Assembly (NCBI GenBank): GCA_023634235.1
Contig: JAMKCF010000045.1
Location: 62,001 to 126,000, forward strand
Origin: Pisaster brevispinus
Taxonomy: Eukaryota > Echinodermata > Asteroidea > Forcipulatida > Asteriidae
Reading direction: 5' to 3'
Length of the DNA stretch: 64,000 nucleotides
Of the stretch, positions 13,601 through 28,600 are shown one piece after another. The position numbers were made by a program, and so were the translations under genes. The notes under the pieces are model-generated. The model was given only the letters and a program-made list of their open reading frames with translations. It searched no databases and was not told where the DNA came from. Positions within the stretch are counted from its first letter, which is position 1, and each line of letters begins with the position of its first letter.

Positions 13601-16600
13601 TGGTATTTATGTTTAAGCAGCTCCGTGAAATTAATCTCTGGCACTAATGTGAAGCCCATTGATACAAGAACCAGTTTGTATTACTGATATAAAGACTCTT
13701 CTCTTGAGCTTTGATCACAGTTTTTTCATCGTGAATTTTGGAAGTCACCATGTTTGAATTGGATTGCTTTGAAAGTGATACAATTTTTCCCCTTTTGACC
13801 TCAACCCAGTTTACTTTTAAGTCAGAAGTGATATAACAAAATACATTTCCCAGAGACTAAGCCCAAAGTGGTTCCACTCTGTCCTCCTAAGACCTTGATG
13901 AGGACTTTGTGTCAACGTGAAAGATTATTTGAGAGAAATTTTTACCCACGATCCTGAGTTATTTTCCATCAAGGTAATCTTCGTCAAAACACACTCCAAA
14001 ATAAACACAGCTGTCAAAGCATACTTAACTTCCTGGGCAAGCCGATCGGCTGTCATAATAGATGTTTGTTACCATGGAAACCGAATTCTGTGGATGTTGC
14101 ATTTAGGTGGACGAGGGGTGATGAAATAAACTCAGCAGCCATAACGGGATAAAATGTCAATTGATCAGTCTAAACCTATGACGTTGATATACTTGTAGGA
14201 TGTGTCCTTTAAAACACTTATTTATGGCAAACTCATTAATTTTACAGCAGTAACAAAAACAAGAAAGGGTCCCTGTAAACAATTTGTGAAAAATAGGGAA
14301 ACAAAAAAAGCAACCATTGATTTTTTTAATTCTGAAAAAATGTCTTTAAATACTCTTTTCTTGAGCTTGACAATATTTCAGATGGACATTTTGCTTGAAG
14401 GATCTAATTTAATTTTATTTTGTTTTATTTATGTACCAATATTAGTAAGTTTTTATCTAGCGCTTTTATCTATGGGCATCCCAAGGCGCACCTGGTTTAC
14501 AAGGTGCTGAGGCGCATTCAGCAGCCACTGCCAGAAACACCGGGGCAGACCCTTCTCTAATAGCGATAAGTGTGACTAGGTTCGTTTACGTGCATTGCAC
14601 AACACACAAAACCTACAGCTTTACATTCCATCCAAAGGGTGAAACAATTATGGTTTTGTCATGCTTTAGGACACGAGTGGGACTCAAACCCACACTCTGT
14701 TGATCAGAAACATCAGAGCTTGACTCTGGTGCTATTAAGCTCTCGGCCACGACACTAGAGATTCGTGAACAGATTACAATGCCAAGGATAGCCCAAAAAG
14801 CTGTTTATAATGTGGCTGATTGTCATCGGGAGTCCTGAAAAACACAAAGTCAAACATGTACAGAAAAAGAGGGAAATAAATGAGCACAGGATATAGTGAA
14901 GAATGGTGATTACAAATGTAGACTGAGTTGAGAGATGCATTTTCACTTTCCACTTAAATTGATAATGATTGTTGGAACATTTTATGCTATTTAAGAAGAA
15001 AATTATATTCATGAATTCCGGTACAATATATGAAAAAAGTGCTTGTATAATGAACTTTATCAGTGAGCTTTCAGACTGAAACTAAACATGTTTCACTAGT
15101 TTATTTTGGTTTTACCCTTACACCAATGTGTAATAAGCACTGCATACTCCAGGCAAATCCCCAGGCAATCACTCGGATGGGATTCGAACCCATGACCTTT
15201 GCATTGCTAGAGCAGATGTCTTACCACTAGACCACCGAGCTAGCCCGATGGCTAGAGGCGGGTCCGAATCCTAGGCAGCGGGTACTGCAACGGTTTAATA
15301 GATATTTAAAAAAATTAAAAATAAAAACAAAGTAATAATAAAAAGGTTGTGGGTTCGAATCCCATCCGAGTGATTGCCTGTGGATTTTTTTCACTGAGTA
15401 TACAGTGCTTATTACACATCGGTGCAAGGGTAACACCAAAATAAATTATTTATCCCCGATGCAAAAATTAATATCTATTAAATGTTTTACTAGGCGATTA
15501 ACCAATTTTGAAGAAAAAAATGAAGTAAATGACCTGACGTTTTGACCCTAGCAGAGTCTTTCTGGAAGGTGAAATGACATCGTAATGCATATAAAAAGGC
15601 AAACCAGTGTAACAGAAATAGTCAATTGGAAAGAAATGAAAAGATAGAGGGACAGAAAGCAAACTGGAAAAGCAAGGGATAAATAATGATGATGGAGACA
15701 AAGGAGAGGGAGGGGGAGGGAAGGGGCTGGTTTAACCACAAGGGTTTGGAAATACACACACACACAAAGTGGGAAGAGGGAGAAAAAGTAACTAATCAGT
15801 GAATGAAACTGACTAGAAAGGAGGGGATACCTGTGGGGAAAAAGGAGAAGGCAACGACAAAAAGCTGTTAGTCATTTCCTTCTTGGGTGTTCAGATCTTG
15901 GGGTTGAATGGTCTGAAGGCGCTTTATCAACAGTTTCTCTCTTACTCAGGCGAACAGTCTTTTTGTGTTGAACCAGTGCCTCAAAGCCCTGTAAAATCAT
16001 GTCAGAAATGGAGTGATTAGGAAGATTGACTTGACGTCCTACGGGTGTATCCAGCTTTTGTGTGTTGACTGAAGCCTATGGCTGTAGACAGTAAATGCCT
16101 CTTGAGTGTAGTTCTTGTTTCACCTACAAATATATTGAACGTCACAAACTTTGCAAGATATTAGATAGATGAGATTACCAATTCCGTAAGATTAATGCAT
16201 GTTGGAACATTCAATGTTGTTAGAATGTAAATTCCAGTCTTGAATTCCGATTTAAAAATCTTTTGATCTTTAGTAATCAGTGAGTTTTCAGATTGGAACT
16301 AAACATTCTGTGTTTTAAAAATGATAGCTGGTTGACAACTCATACAAGTTTGCGAAAATATAATGAAAATATTCTCAGAACTTGAGCTCTAAAAAGATGC
16401 AAAAAGCTGATATGTGATGATTTGTTTGCCTTTTACCCTTACACCGATGTGTTTAAAGCACTGTATACTCAATACTTTTCCCCCCTGTGAAAAAAAAATC
16501 CACAGGTATATTACTTGGGTGGGATTCGGGCGCACAACCTCTGCCATTATAGAGCAGATGTCTTACCACTAGACCATCAAGCTTGCTCAGTAGCAGCGGC

Positions 16601-19600
16601 GGATACAGGGGGGGGCGTGGGGGCGCACGCCCCCCCCCTTTTGCTTGAAAAAAAAAAAAAAACGGAAAAAAAAAACTCAAGGGGAAAAATAAGGGAGAGA
16701 CAAAATTAAAGACATAGGCCTTACCTGGTATTTGTTTTTTTAAGCTACTAATAATCCATACCTCGTACACTTTGTTTCATTTTGTGGACCACTATTTATT
16801 TCACTGACAGACATTGTCTCATAAGGAATTACACGACACGTGAATCTATGTGTGTGGACAGCGTGTTTCACACACTGAACATAGGCGCAAAACACCTGCA
16901 CATGCCTGGCGCGAAAAAAGCTAACTTAATACTTTACTGTTGCAAGCTTAATTTTGATTGGTCATTAAAGAGTATTGGTGAAACTATACCCCTTCCTTCG
17001 ACCAAAAAAATTGTTCTTCTCATGAATCCTTTTAATTCCGCCGGGATCTGCAGATAGCTGGCGACAGTGCGATGTTGGACTGTACCATTTATCCAGCAGG
17101 AATTGAAGTTAATTTTACTTCACATTTTTTATAAGACACGGACATTTTTTGAGAGGAACTATTTTTCATTTTCTTACTTCTTTGCTGAAGTACTTATGCT
17201 ATGTTCTTTTGATAGCGAAATATCATTTAACTTTCCATAGTATCCACTTGGTATCGAAATATTGATCGACAGGGTCCGGGGGTGAAGATCACTCACCTGC
17301 AGCGTGAGTCGAACATGCCACCTGTGTGTGTACAATGTGCAAAGAAGTTTCTGTCTGAAAGGTCAGCACGCGCGCGCGCGCTCGCCCGCTCGCAACAATG
17401 TAACTTTTACGGAAATTGTATTGATGAGAGATTAGGGAAGACATCGGACTGTAATCATGGAGTCACTCTGCTAAGAAAATCACAGATTTTTTTCATATTC
17501 AAGAAAGAGGGTAAGGAAAAATGTCCGTATCCAGCCACCACTTTTTCATTCGTTATGAAATAAAATAGTATCTAATTCACTCAAATGAGATATTCCTTTG
17601 GGTAAAAATGAGTGAAAAAGTGGTGGCAGGATACGGAAATTTGTCCATGTTATTGTTGCTCGATCGCGCTGTCGCTGAAGACAACTTGATCGTGAGAAAG
17701 GTTAAGCCTATATTTTACTTATTAGATTTAATAACAACTAATACTCCTAGTTCTTTGTAGTAGCCTAAATACTAAACTTTATCATAGGAACCCAAGGTTA
17801 GGCTGAGACCTGTAAAGTATTCCTAAGCCTAATATTATGATTTATAAAATTGAATTTGTATAAAACATTTATGAATTGATTTAGTTTCTAAATCAATTCA
17901 TGAATATTTTATCATTTTGATTAAAAGGGTTTACCACCCGTAGGGGAACCCCTGGCCGATTTTTGTGAGTGTAATGGAAGTCCAGATCCTGGACCAATTC
18001 AGGAGGATCCAGCAGAATCTCACCAACACTTTTGTTGTCCCTGAATAAATATTAACTGTCGCCTGTATTTTGATTGTATAACTCAAGATGGCTGAATCAA
18101 TGACTCCCAACTCGAAAATGATGTTTAAATATTGATCCTGCTAAAATAAAAAGTGGTCAGATGCATTTAAGCGGGCCCTGGAACCAATGCCGTAAGGCTT
18201 CGCGTTATGCGCTCGCAGGCACCACAAATTGAGTTCACCTTTTTGTTGCTTGGTAAATTTTCACGCCCCCCCGTTTGGAAAATCCTGGATCCGCCCCTGA
18301 GTAGCTACAGGCATTTTGTATCCTATATTTAATCAGTGGGTACTAGATGATTTTAGTAGATGTTAAAAAATTCGCATCAACATCAGGGATATATTTGAAT
18401 TTTACCCATACACTAATTTGTGTTAAGCTCTGTATACTCAGTACTTTCTTGATTCCTGTGGACAAAAATACCCAGGTAAATTGCTCGGGTGGGATTTGAA
18501 CCCATGACCTCTGCCATTCTAGAGCAGCTGTCTTACCACTATACCCTTGAGCTTGCCCAGTAGCAAGAGGCACAGTTTGAATCCTATATTTTAGCAGTGG
18601 GATCTGCAACGATATAGATGTACAGATGATGCATCGGGAATAAAGGATCTGGATTGTATTCCTGCAATTTTTAAAATGTAAATGTTTAAAAACATTGTTG
18701 TCTTTATAGGTTATACCACTGAGTGTACAAGAGCAAGAAATGGAGTCCATGCACAGAAAATTGTTAGAGCGAGGCGTCAATGTATCCGCCCAAACCTTAG
18801 CAAGGTAGGACAAGCCCCAAATTTATGAGTAAAGAGAGAGCACATTCAGTTTCTGTGGGTATTTTGTAGGGAGCATGGCTCTGGCCATACTCATCAGGGC
18901 TCGAATTTGACACTGGACCGCAGGCCCGAGGCCAGTGATTTTAGTGTTGGGCCAGTAAACTTATGACCGTACAAGTCCGGCGGTCTTTTGTTTTTGAATA
19001 ATAACACGTCACTGTATTTTTTAATTAAACTGATCAATTGAGTATTGAAGTATTACCCACAAGAAAAACGTGATAAATCTTCTCTTAGTGCTTGGTACAA
19101 AAAACAGCTCAAATGTGAAACTGTGTAGAGTGTTCTTCTCATTTTGATTCCGGTCTTGTAAAAAATTGTGAGCTACAAGCCCTGCAGTCTTGTGGATTTT
19201 TTCCCCAAATTCGAGCCCTGCTATTTAGTTGGGAGGGATAATGTCCTAGAGCTCTCTGTTATAATTCTTGTGTTTAAATCATCTTTTAATTAGAGAAATA
19301 TTGTAATTTTTAGGGCTAGTTGAATTGGGTAATGTAAACTGACATGTATATAGACAGCCTTAAGTTGACCTTATGCGCTTCATATAAGTGACTGTGTTGT
19401 GCTGTTTGTTTTGTTATGCTATTGATTGAAGGATTAAAATCAATTCAAGGGCGGGAGATCAATATTTTAGCTGCCATTGTATGGATTTTGCCGCAGTGTT
19501 TTAGTGAATGCTCAACCTTTTTAATTATCGGACTGGCCTCTTTCCTGAGCCTATAATTCATATCACACATCGATATTTGAAGGGAAGTTATCTGTTTGGT

Positions 19601-22600
19601 AATCACTCTAAAAATTAAGGGCAATAAAAACTTACCTGTTAGAAGTACAGCAGCTTTTGATAGTACAAAGCGTTTTGAGCAACATTTCAATTCGAAATAA
19701 GATATCAGTTGGAAAAACATATCAGTTTTTATACCCCAAAATTTCAATTTGAGAAACGTTTTTGTCAGAAACATTTCTCAGATTGTGTATTCCTATTAAG
19801 GGGTCATTCTTCATGCGTGGACATATTCGCTCCGGATTTTCAGCGATATCTAAAAACTGCGACCACCTTTTCAAATGAAACTTTCACAGCATAGTTGTAT
19901 TGTACATTTATATAGGATTGAAACAATCGAATCGTTCCAAAAACCAAAGGTATACTTTGCCTTTAACTCAACTTCAAAATTCTTATTTTCTCATTGAGGG
20001 GATGAATGGCTCTGAAATTTCACATAGCTGCTTAAGCACAAAAAGTAAACAAAGCTCAGAATAATTTTTCTCATCACCAGAATAAAGTTACCAACCAAAA
20101 TGCCATGTCATATAAACAATTTGTGACTGTTATCCTGCTCATTTTTGCTTAGCAGAAATTTGCAATACTTTGTGCCTAAGCAACACCATGAGTCAAGTTC
20201 TATCAAGTCTGTAAACCCCAAAATCTGGTAAGCTTGGAAAAAATATGATTGCCAGAAAAAGGTTACCAACCAAAATGTCATTATGTTTAGGTTAATGGAA
20301 TTGTGACTGGTACCCCAGTCCCCTTTTGCTTAATTTTGCTAAGCAGATTTCACTACGTAACAGAGCTATGAAATTTGGCTCTAATCTTGCATGCCTTGGA
20401 CTTATTGTAGACAATCCTTTTTTTATGGGGTGAAATAATATATTTTTGTTGCCGTTTCGTTTCCACAGGGGACTTTTACCACCCACTCAAAGAGGATATG
20501 ATGACTGTGTAGCAGACCTACCACAAAAAACTTCCCTGGGGTATGTCAATAGCTTTTGTTTTAAAAATTATTAGGTGTTTGAATTTCTGCACTAGCTGTG
20601 TAAGCGAAGAATGCCTAGTAACGTGGAGTACGCATGCACACAAGCAAAATATTCCTGCTTACCTGTGAAATACGCTTGACGTTAGCAAAGAATTCCCTGC
20701 TTCCGTAAGCGCCAATTCTTTGCTTACGATAAGCAGAGCCATGAAATTGGGCCCTGCAGGCTCGGTTTCACAAAGCACTAAGATCGATGTTGTCGTCGAA
20801 TTTTGTCTTGTTGGAGATGGGCGTGGGCTGTTTATGAGGGCTGGAAGGGGGTTCCAGGCACCTAGGCCTTCATAAGCAGTGTTATTTTTGTTGTTTGGTT
20901 TCCCGCTTGAAGTATAGCATAGACACTGATAATCAATTTAAAAAACACGGGGCCACTCTATAAGTTGTTTCCTGCTTCCTCTGTTATAATGCTATTATTA
21001 TGAATTTGTAGAAAACCTTTCTTTTGAGATGTTTTGACAGAACTTCCTGGGCAAATCCCAACAACATGCGTAACTATTGGATATTTTGATGAAGGATCAA
21101 CAACAAATAAGTTTATACCCTTCAGCTGATATTGATAACGTGTGACTACAATGTTAAAATTTTTCAAATTATACTAACTCTTTCTAATAAAGGGAAATTT
21201 GTATCAAAACACTCTCAGTGGATCAGTAATTGAGATTCTGTCTGAAAGGGCATATTCAATTGCAGTCAACAACTGCTAGTAGTCAGATGAATACTTATAA
21301 TTGATTGTTAAACAGAATGAGTACCACTGCGGGTGTGAAATTATTCCTACTTTAATCTGATTAAAAATTTTGTTGTTTGCTCTTGGGGGAAAAAAATCTG
21401 CAAAATTGATATGAAATAGCCTGAAAGGTCTTTTAAAGCCTATACATGTAGGTCAGCCCTTGCACTCGATAAATTGTTATACTTTTGTATTTGAGGGTCA
21501 TTTATGATGTCTGCTTTTAACTGAGGATACCAGTGGCATAACCAAGGGGTGTGAGTGTGGGGGTGGGGGTCCGAGTCTCAGAAGCTCACTGATTATAACG
21601 AGTTCAAACCAGTACCAATCCTCAGGAAAAGTATTCACATTTGAACTAAAGTGAAACTTGATGAAATATTCCCGCCACTTATTTTAGTTATTCACTTCAT
21701 TAATTGATATCAGCCCGATATGAACAGAATAACTGACAAAACAAAAACTGACTTTTTACGGAAGTGTTGAAGGGATATTGAGAGAGAAAGAAAAAAAAAA
21801 AGGTCAAAATTATGAAATTGTGAAAGTTTCAGCTGAGTGCAGTGTCTACTCGCTGAGAAAACAGCAAAAAACTGTCTCAGTATTTTTACAAGAACGTTGA
21901 ATCCATTCACGTTTAGCAACCTGACAGCGGGTACCAACTGCATCTCTGGCCGCGGCATCCACGAACGGACACCAACCCTCAGAATACTTGAATTCAGTGC
22001 ATGAATCGGTTCTCAGATTCAAGTGTTTGTGGATGAATTATTATCAAAACCATTACTTTATCGCTCACTTATTGAGTAACAGTTTTTAATTAAAAAGTCG
22101 GTACTCCGCCATTTTTTTCTCAAAAAATCTAAAAAAGTCCAAGTTCTACAACTGCACCTAGCCAAATAGCATGCCAAATGTCTTATTGCCATGGGGTTTG
22201 TTTTTCACTAACACAATCCAACAATGACCCGCTCTCCAGGAACTCCCTTAGGAATTGTACAGCAATAACTCAGCCTTGCCAAGTTGTGAAAACAAAGGGT
22301 GTTATTCCTCAAAATGGTTTATGCTACATGTATCAACATCCACAGTGCTTCTCACCAAGTTCAAGATTTCATGGTTATACATTTTGGAGCATTTACCAAT
22401 CTTTGACCCCACCGTTAATGGGTTCATAGATTTGATATCATTTCCACTATAAATAAACCACGGAATGAAATAATTTTGTCACAGTGGTTTGTTCGCATGG
22501 TGTATTTATTGAAAACCAGAGGATGGGAATGAAATTACTCTTCCATGATGTACTTTCGATCTATCTTGCTCGCCGGGAAATCCTTTTGTGATCAAGGCAA

Positions 22601-25600
22601 ATTTGAACAGTTCTAATTGGGTTGTAATAGAAATACATTAAATTTGCACTCTTTTCTGTGAATTTTCCCCTGAAGCTTACTGAATCAGCCTGAAGCCTGG
22701 CTTGGAAATCTCTTCCGGAAGTACAAACTAGCAGAGAGGGCATTAGGTAAGTACCTTCATAGGTAATTGAGTTAGTTGCTTCTAGCTACTTTCCTGACGG
22801 CCTGAAAGAAATATTGGATTAAAGTTGCACGACCCGTTTTTTTGCAGAAAGATTTTTGGTTTTTTTTCTTTTCACAAATTTCTTTCTCTCTGAATGAATG
22901 TTGACAGAGGATGCTACTTCAAAATGAGAAGCGTACAAAACTTTTGCATGTGCCACGGACACCGCACAAAATACATGCAAAATTATTTGTGCATGGTGTA
23001 CATGAGATCATGTCAGAATTCCAAAATAATAATTTATTTTTAGTTTACAATTTACCCCTTATCATTGACAGATTTCTGTGTGCTAAGATGAAAGCTTATA
23101 AATTCAAATTCAAAATGTTGGTCCAAATCGGCGAAACCCAGCATCTTTAAGATTGCCCTAGCTTTTCAGAGTTTCCCTTGTGGATTGATCTTGCGATTGG
23201 ATTTATTCCTGGTGCGGTGTGACAAGCCGCTGTTTTGCTCTGCTAGAGAACCCTGGGGATATCTAGTATCTATTGATCCTAGGTTACAATTTTCATCGCA
23301 GGTTAAATTTTTTTGTTTTTTGAGAGTTGTTGGTTTTTTTTTTTGGGGGGGGTGGATTGGGTACCTTCCCTGCAGGACTGATATCAACAGAATTCCATGG
23401 CAATGCGGATTTGTTAAAGCACTTGAACTCTCGTTTTGAATAACTTCTCTTAAAAAACGTGTGAGAAATTTTTAGTTGTCGAAAAGAAAATTATACATGT
23501 TACATAAACTTTCCAATTGGATAAGTGCAGAATACATGCTCTACCCCCATTAACTGAATGTTTTGTTGAATACATTTCTTGAAAGGGCTGAAAATGTGTT
23601 TCAAAAAATGGTAATTGTCAAAAAAGCAAATACACTGTATGCATACATTTTCAAATTAAGTAGACATGCTCCTCTCCTAGCAATCCCCCCAATAATTACA
23701 AAAACACATACAAAATTAAACAAGTCAAAAGCTGTTTTTACATTTGTTTCAAATGAAAGTCTAAAGGTGTGAAACATTATTTGCAATATGATAATTATCT
23801 CATCAGAGAATGGCAAATAAACAGGAGTCATGCTGACCGTTTTTAAACAATCTGTGCCCAGTAAAAATCATAAGGGGACCACTCACAGTCTGTATTTATT
23901 ACCCATGGTGTTTTAGCCGGTTACCTTAAAACTACTTTCGTACATTTTTAGATGTGTATACTCAGATTGCAGTAAAACCGATGTGTATATTGTTACGTGT
24001 CTTTCTATATTCTCAAGTTCTCAAAGAACAAATCTACACAGCGAAGTAGATATATACACATAGTGTTTCCACAAACTGAAATGAATACCTCCCCTTGCAA
24101 CGCCTCAAAACCCACGATATTTTTTAGATATTTAAAAATGTTTACTCGTTTTTTAATACAATCTTCATGTGATTCAGCCTTCGGTCTGGAGAATTGATGT
24201 TAATAAACCATGAATAATAGTACCAAGCAAGTTGTTGCCCAATGTTTGTGGATCAAGGCCCCAATACTTTAATTTGAACACCCTGATCTTTAGAGTCGCC
24301 GTTGTCAGTCGGTCGTGTCGGAGTCATCCATCAAGCAAATTGCTTGTTCCACTGACTGCATTACTGTCAATAAATAATAGCGTAGCTTGATTGAAATCAA
24401 GGATAGTCAACTCAAACTCCTTCAGTCGCACATAGCTCCCTCGCATGCATCAATGTCGAATCTTAATCTTGCCAAATGCCTTGTTAAAAGTACAATACCT
24501 CATTGGTTTTTTTTTTTAAAAGAGAACATGCGTTTCTGTCGTCTTGTTTTTCAATACAGATACCATGCGATCAACCTTTGAAAATCTCTTAAAACTTGGT
24601 GCTCCTGTTTCAATTCTATGTCATGGCCGAGTGGTCTAGTTCACTGGACCCAATCTCTGGTGTTCTCAGCAGCAGAGTGTGGGTTCAAATCCTGGTCATG
24701 ACACTTCTGCCCTTGACTTGAGCAAGGCACTTAACCATACATGCTTCGTAAAAAGTTGGGAAGGTAGTGCATTCTGCTCTACCAGCCAGGCTCCTAGTGG
24801 ATGACACCCATGCCTACATCCTTACGGACTGTGAAGGTTGTAACCCTGTTTCAGCCCCAGGAGTAGGTGGCAACGTGCCCCTGGTGGCAGTTGATTTAGG
24901 TCAACAGCCAAAATCAGTTAAGTGTAGCTCTCACACTGAATTCACCATCCGGTCCGGCACTGTGATGTTAGACATTATCTCATAAAAAAACAAAAACAAA
25001 ACCCAATATTGATAAGAGTTACAATATAAATGTTCACAGATTTGCACATAACTTACATGGTATAAAGATGGTCATTTTGGGAAACTTCCCTTGAAATATT
25101 TTTGCTTGAACAGTTATTGAGAAATGAGCAAAACAATTAGTTTTGATCACGCCAGTCCAAAACCTCATGTATTTTACAAAACAGTAAAAAGCATGTCATT
25201 TTGTTTTCTTGTTTTTTTTCTTGTGACCCTGATGACCGATTGAGCATAAACTTTCGCAGGTTTGTTATTTCATGTATATGTTCGGTCACATACAGTGCAG
25301 ATACTGGGCTTTGACATTAACCAAAGTTGTCTACATGAAAACATCGATTTGTGTGTTGTGAGAAGTTTTATCCACATGCATACTTGGGCTTGTTTCGATC
25401 TAAAGCAATGGTGATTTCGGAGGTCTTTGTACATTTTTTTCTTCTTCTCATTTTTTGACAGTTTTTCGGATGAAAATATTTCTCTGGAGTATTGGTACCA
25501 GGCCCGCGAGAGCGAGGGGTGCTGTGGGTGCTGCAGCACCCCCAACTTTTTGGATGGGGGTGCTGGTATATACTAAAGCACTCGGAGCTGGAATATTATA

Positions 25601-28600
25601 CTAAAGCACCCAGAGGGATAAATACATACATAACAGAAAACACAAAAACAAAAGCAAACAGACAAGCAAACAAAAAACTTAAACATACATTAAATCACAA
25701 ATATTTAAGGAACTTACACAAAAATAAAAATTGAAATCACAAAACAAAAGTGATATGCAACAAAAAGACAGTAAGAAATACTTTAATAGATGAGGCCTAC
25801 ATAAAATACAAATAAATACAGGCCGAAAAAAGGATGTAAATGATTCTACAAATTCCCATTGTAAATTTAGATGCACATTGTTTGGAAGTAACTCAAAAAT
25901 AAACACATATTTCACAAACACAAATAATCATACTGCATACAGAAACTATAAAAAATATTAATAAAAAGCTTAGTACATGCTTTTACAATGCAGATTTTTA
26001 AAATGGGAAACACCATGAGCAAGGAACACACTGTGCGCGCCATACAACACAGATTCGAAATAAACAAACAAGTCAGAATTAAACGAACAACTCTGTAATA
26101 ATCGAACAACTCAGAAATAATCGAACAACTCATAAATAAATGAATATTGCAGAAAAAAATCAACCTCAGAATTAAACCAACCAATAACACAATAGTTTTC
26201 GAACACTTACCTGGCCTCAAATGCTCACTGATTCAGTCCTGTCATAATTTTTATGACATTGTCATGATGATGAAAGAAGTTGACATTCAAGCTTAATAAT
26301 TTCATCGTTATTATCATTTTACAACAAGTCAACTGAGAAATGGGGAAATTAATAATGATCTATCAAAGCCTTTACAAATATTTTGTTCATGCTTATAAAA
26401 AAAATCGCAATAAAAACTACAGGTAGCCGTTAACGAGAGGCACTTATTGTTCCCTTTGGTCTTATCACTTCTAAACCTGACATATCCATTATTCAATGCC
26501 AATATTAACGAAAGAGACGATAATTGTACGTAAAGAACTAACCTTGAAAATTTTTTAAATTTGAACCACAATTCTAGTAATTTACTGCACGAGTCTCGAA
26601 AACTAAACATCTTTTCAGCAAACTCGAGTGATAGGAATGGGGTCAAAAATATCCAGACCATGAAGGTTTTTGGACAGTAATGGAGTAAGAAATAGGTAGA
26701 CTGGGAACCTTGTGGTCACATTCAAAAGACCGTGCAAGTCTGGCGACGAAAAGGTCACTATTGAGCTTCCGGGCACTTCTGAGCCATCAGCTAATGGGAG
26801 ATTAACGTGGGTGCAATTTTAGGTGATTTAATTTTTTTTTAATCACTTGTTTCCACATCAAAAACATTTAGGTGGAATGGCTACATTTTAAACTAGCAAT
26901 TTATTAAGTTAAATTAAAATAAAATCAGGAAACCTATAGACATGAAGAAACCCTACTCAACACCCTATGGCTTTGGGTGGCTGGGCAGTCCAGTGGCTAC
27001 CTTTTAGCCACTAGATAGCCCAGTCGCCCAAAGCGATACACTGTAACATGCGGCGGGAAACTCTCACCAGCTTGTGCTTGTAGAAAAAAACGTGACATCA
27101 AAATAAAACCAAATAGCCATCGGTACGCTTTGTTCAAGTCAATGGCAATCATTATTAATAATTAATTTCCCCGTGACTGGTAAAATGTTAATAAGGATGA
27201 AGTTGTTAAGCTTTAATGTAATTTTTTGTTCATCATCATGGTAATGTCAAAAATGTATGACTATAAGCAATTGATCAGTGAGCATTTGATGCCAGGGATA
27301 ACCCTTCAAAAACTATTGTGTTCGTACTTATAAAAAGTTAAAGAGAGGCACTTATTGCTCCCTTTGGTCTTATCACTTCTAAACCTGACATATCCATTAT
27401 TCAATGCCAATATTAACGAAAGAGACGATAATTGTACGTATAAAGAACTAACCTTGAAATTTTTTTTAATTTGAACCACAATTCTAGTAATTTACTGCAC
27501 GAGTCTCGAAAACTAAACATCTTTTCAGCAAACTCGAGTGATAGGAATGGGGTCAAAAATATCCAGACCATGAAGGTTTTTGGACAGTAATGGAGTAAGA
27601 AATAGGTAGACTGGGAACCTTGTGGTCACATTCAAAAGACCGTGCAAGTCTGGCGACGAAAAGGTCACTATTGAGCTTCCGGGCACTTCTGAGCCATCAG
27701 CTAATGGGAGATTAACGTGGGTGCAATTTTAGGTGATTTAATTTTTTTTTAATCACTTGTTTCCACATCAAAAACATTTAGGTGGATTGGCTACATTTTA
27801 AACTAACAATTTAATAAGTTAAATTAAAATAAAATCAGGAAACTTAGAGACATGAAGAAACCCTACTCAACATCCTATGGCTTTGGGCGGCTGGGTGGTC
27901 CAGTGGCTACCTTTTAGCCACTAGATAGCCCAGTCGCCCAAAGCGATACACTGTAACATGCGGCGGGAAACTCTCACCAGCTTGTGCTTGTAGAAAAAAA
28001 CGTGACATCAAAATAAAACCAAATAGCCATCGGTACGCTTTGTTCAAGTCAATGGCAATCATTATTAATAATTAATTTCCCCGTGACTGGTAAAATGTTT
28101 ATAAGGATGAAGTTATTTAGCTTTAATGTAATTTTTTGTTCATCATCATGGTAATGTCAAAAACGTATGACTAAGCAATTGATCAGTGAGCATTTGATGC
28201 CAGGGATAAGCCTTCAAAAACTATTGTGTTCATACTTATAAAAAGTTAACGAGAGGCACTTATTGCTCCCTTTGGTCTTATCGCTTCTAAACCTGACATA
28301 TCCATTATTCAATGCCAATATTAACGAAAGAGACGATAATTGTACGTAAAGAACTAACCTTAAAAATTTTTAAATTTGAACCACAATTCTAGTAACTAAC
28401 AATTTAATAAGTTAAATTAAAATAAAATCAGGAAACCTGTAGACATGAAGAAACCCTACTCAACATCCTATGGCTTTGGGCGGCTGGGCGGTCCAGTGGC
28501 TACCTTTTAGCCACTAGATAGCCCAGTCGCCCAAAGCGATACACTGTAACATGCGGCGGGAAACTCTCACCAACTTGTGCTTGTAGAAAAAAACGTGACA

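Noticed and set aside
18343..18813. A 156-codon minus-strand ORF
   Set aside because: It runs through a tRNA-headed SINE and the antisense of exon 13 of the 904-residue gene.
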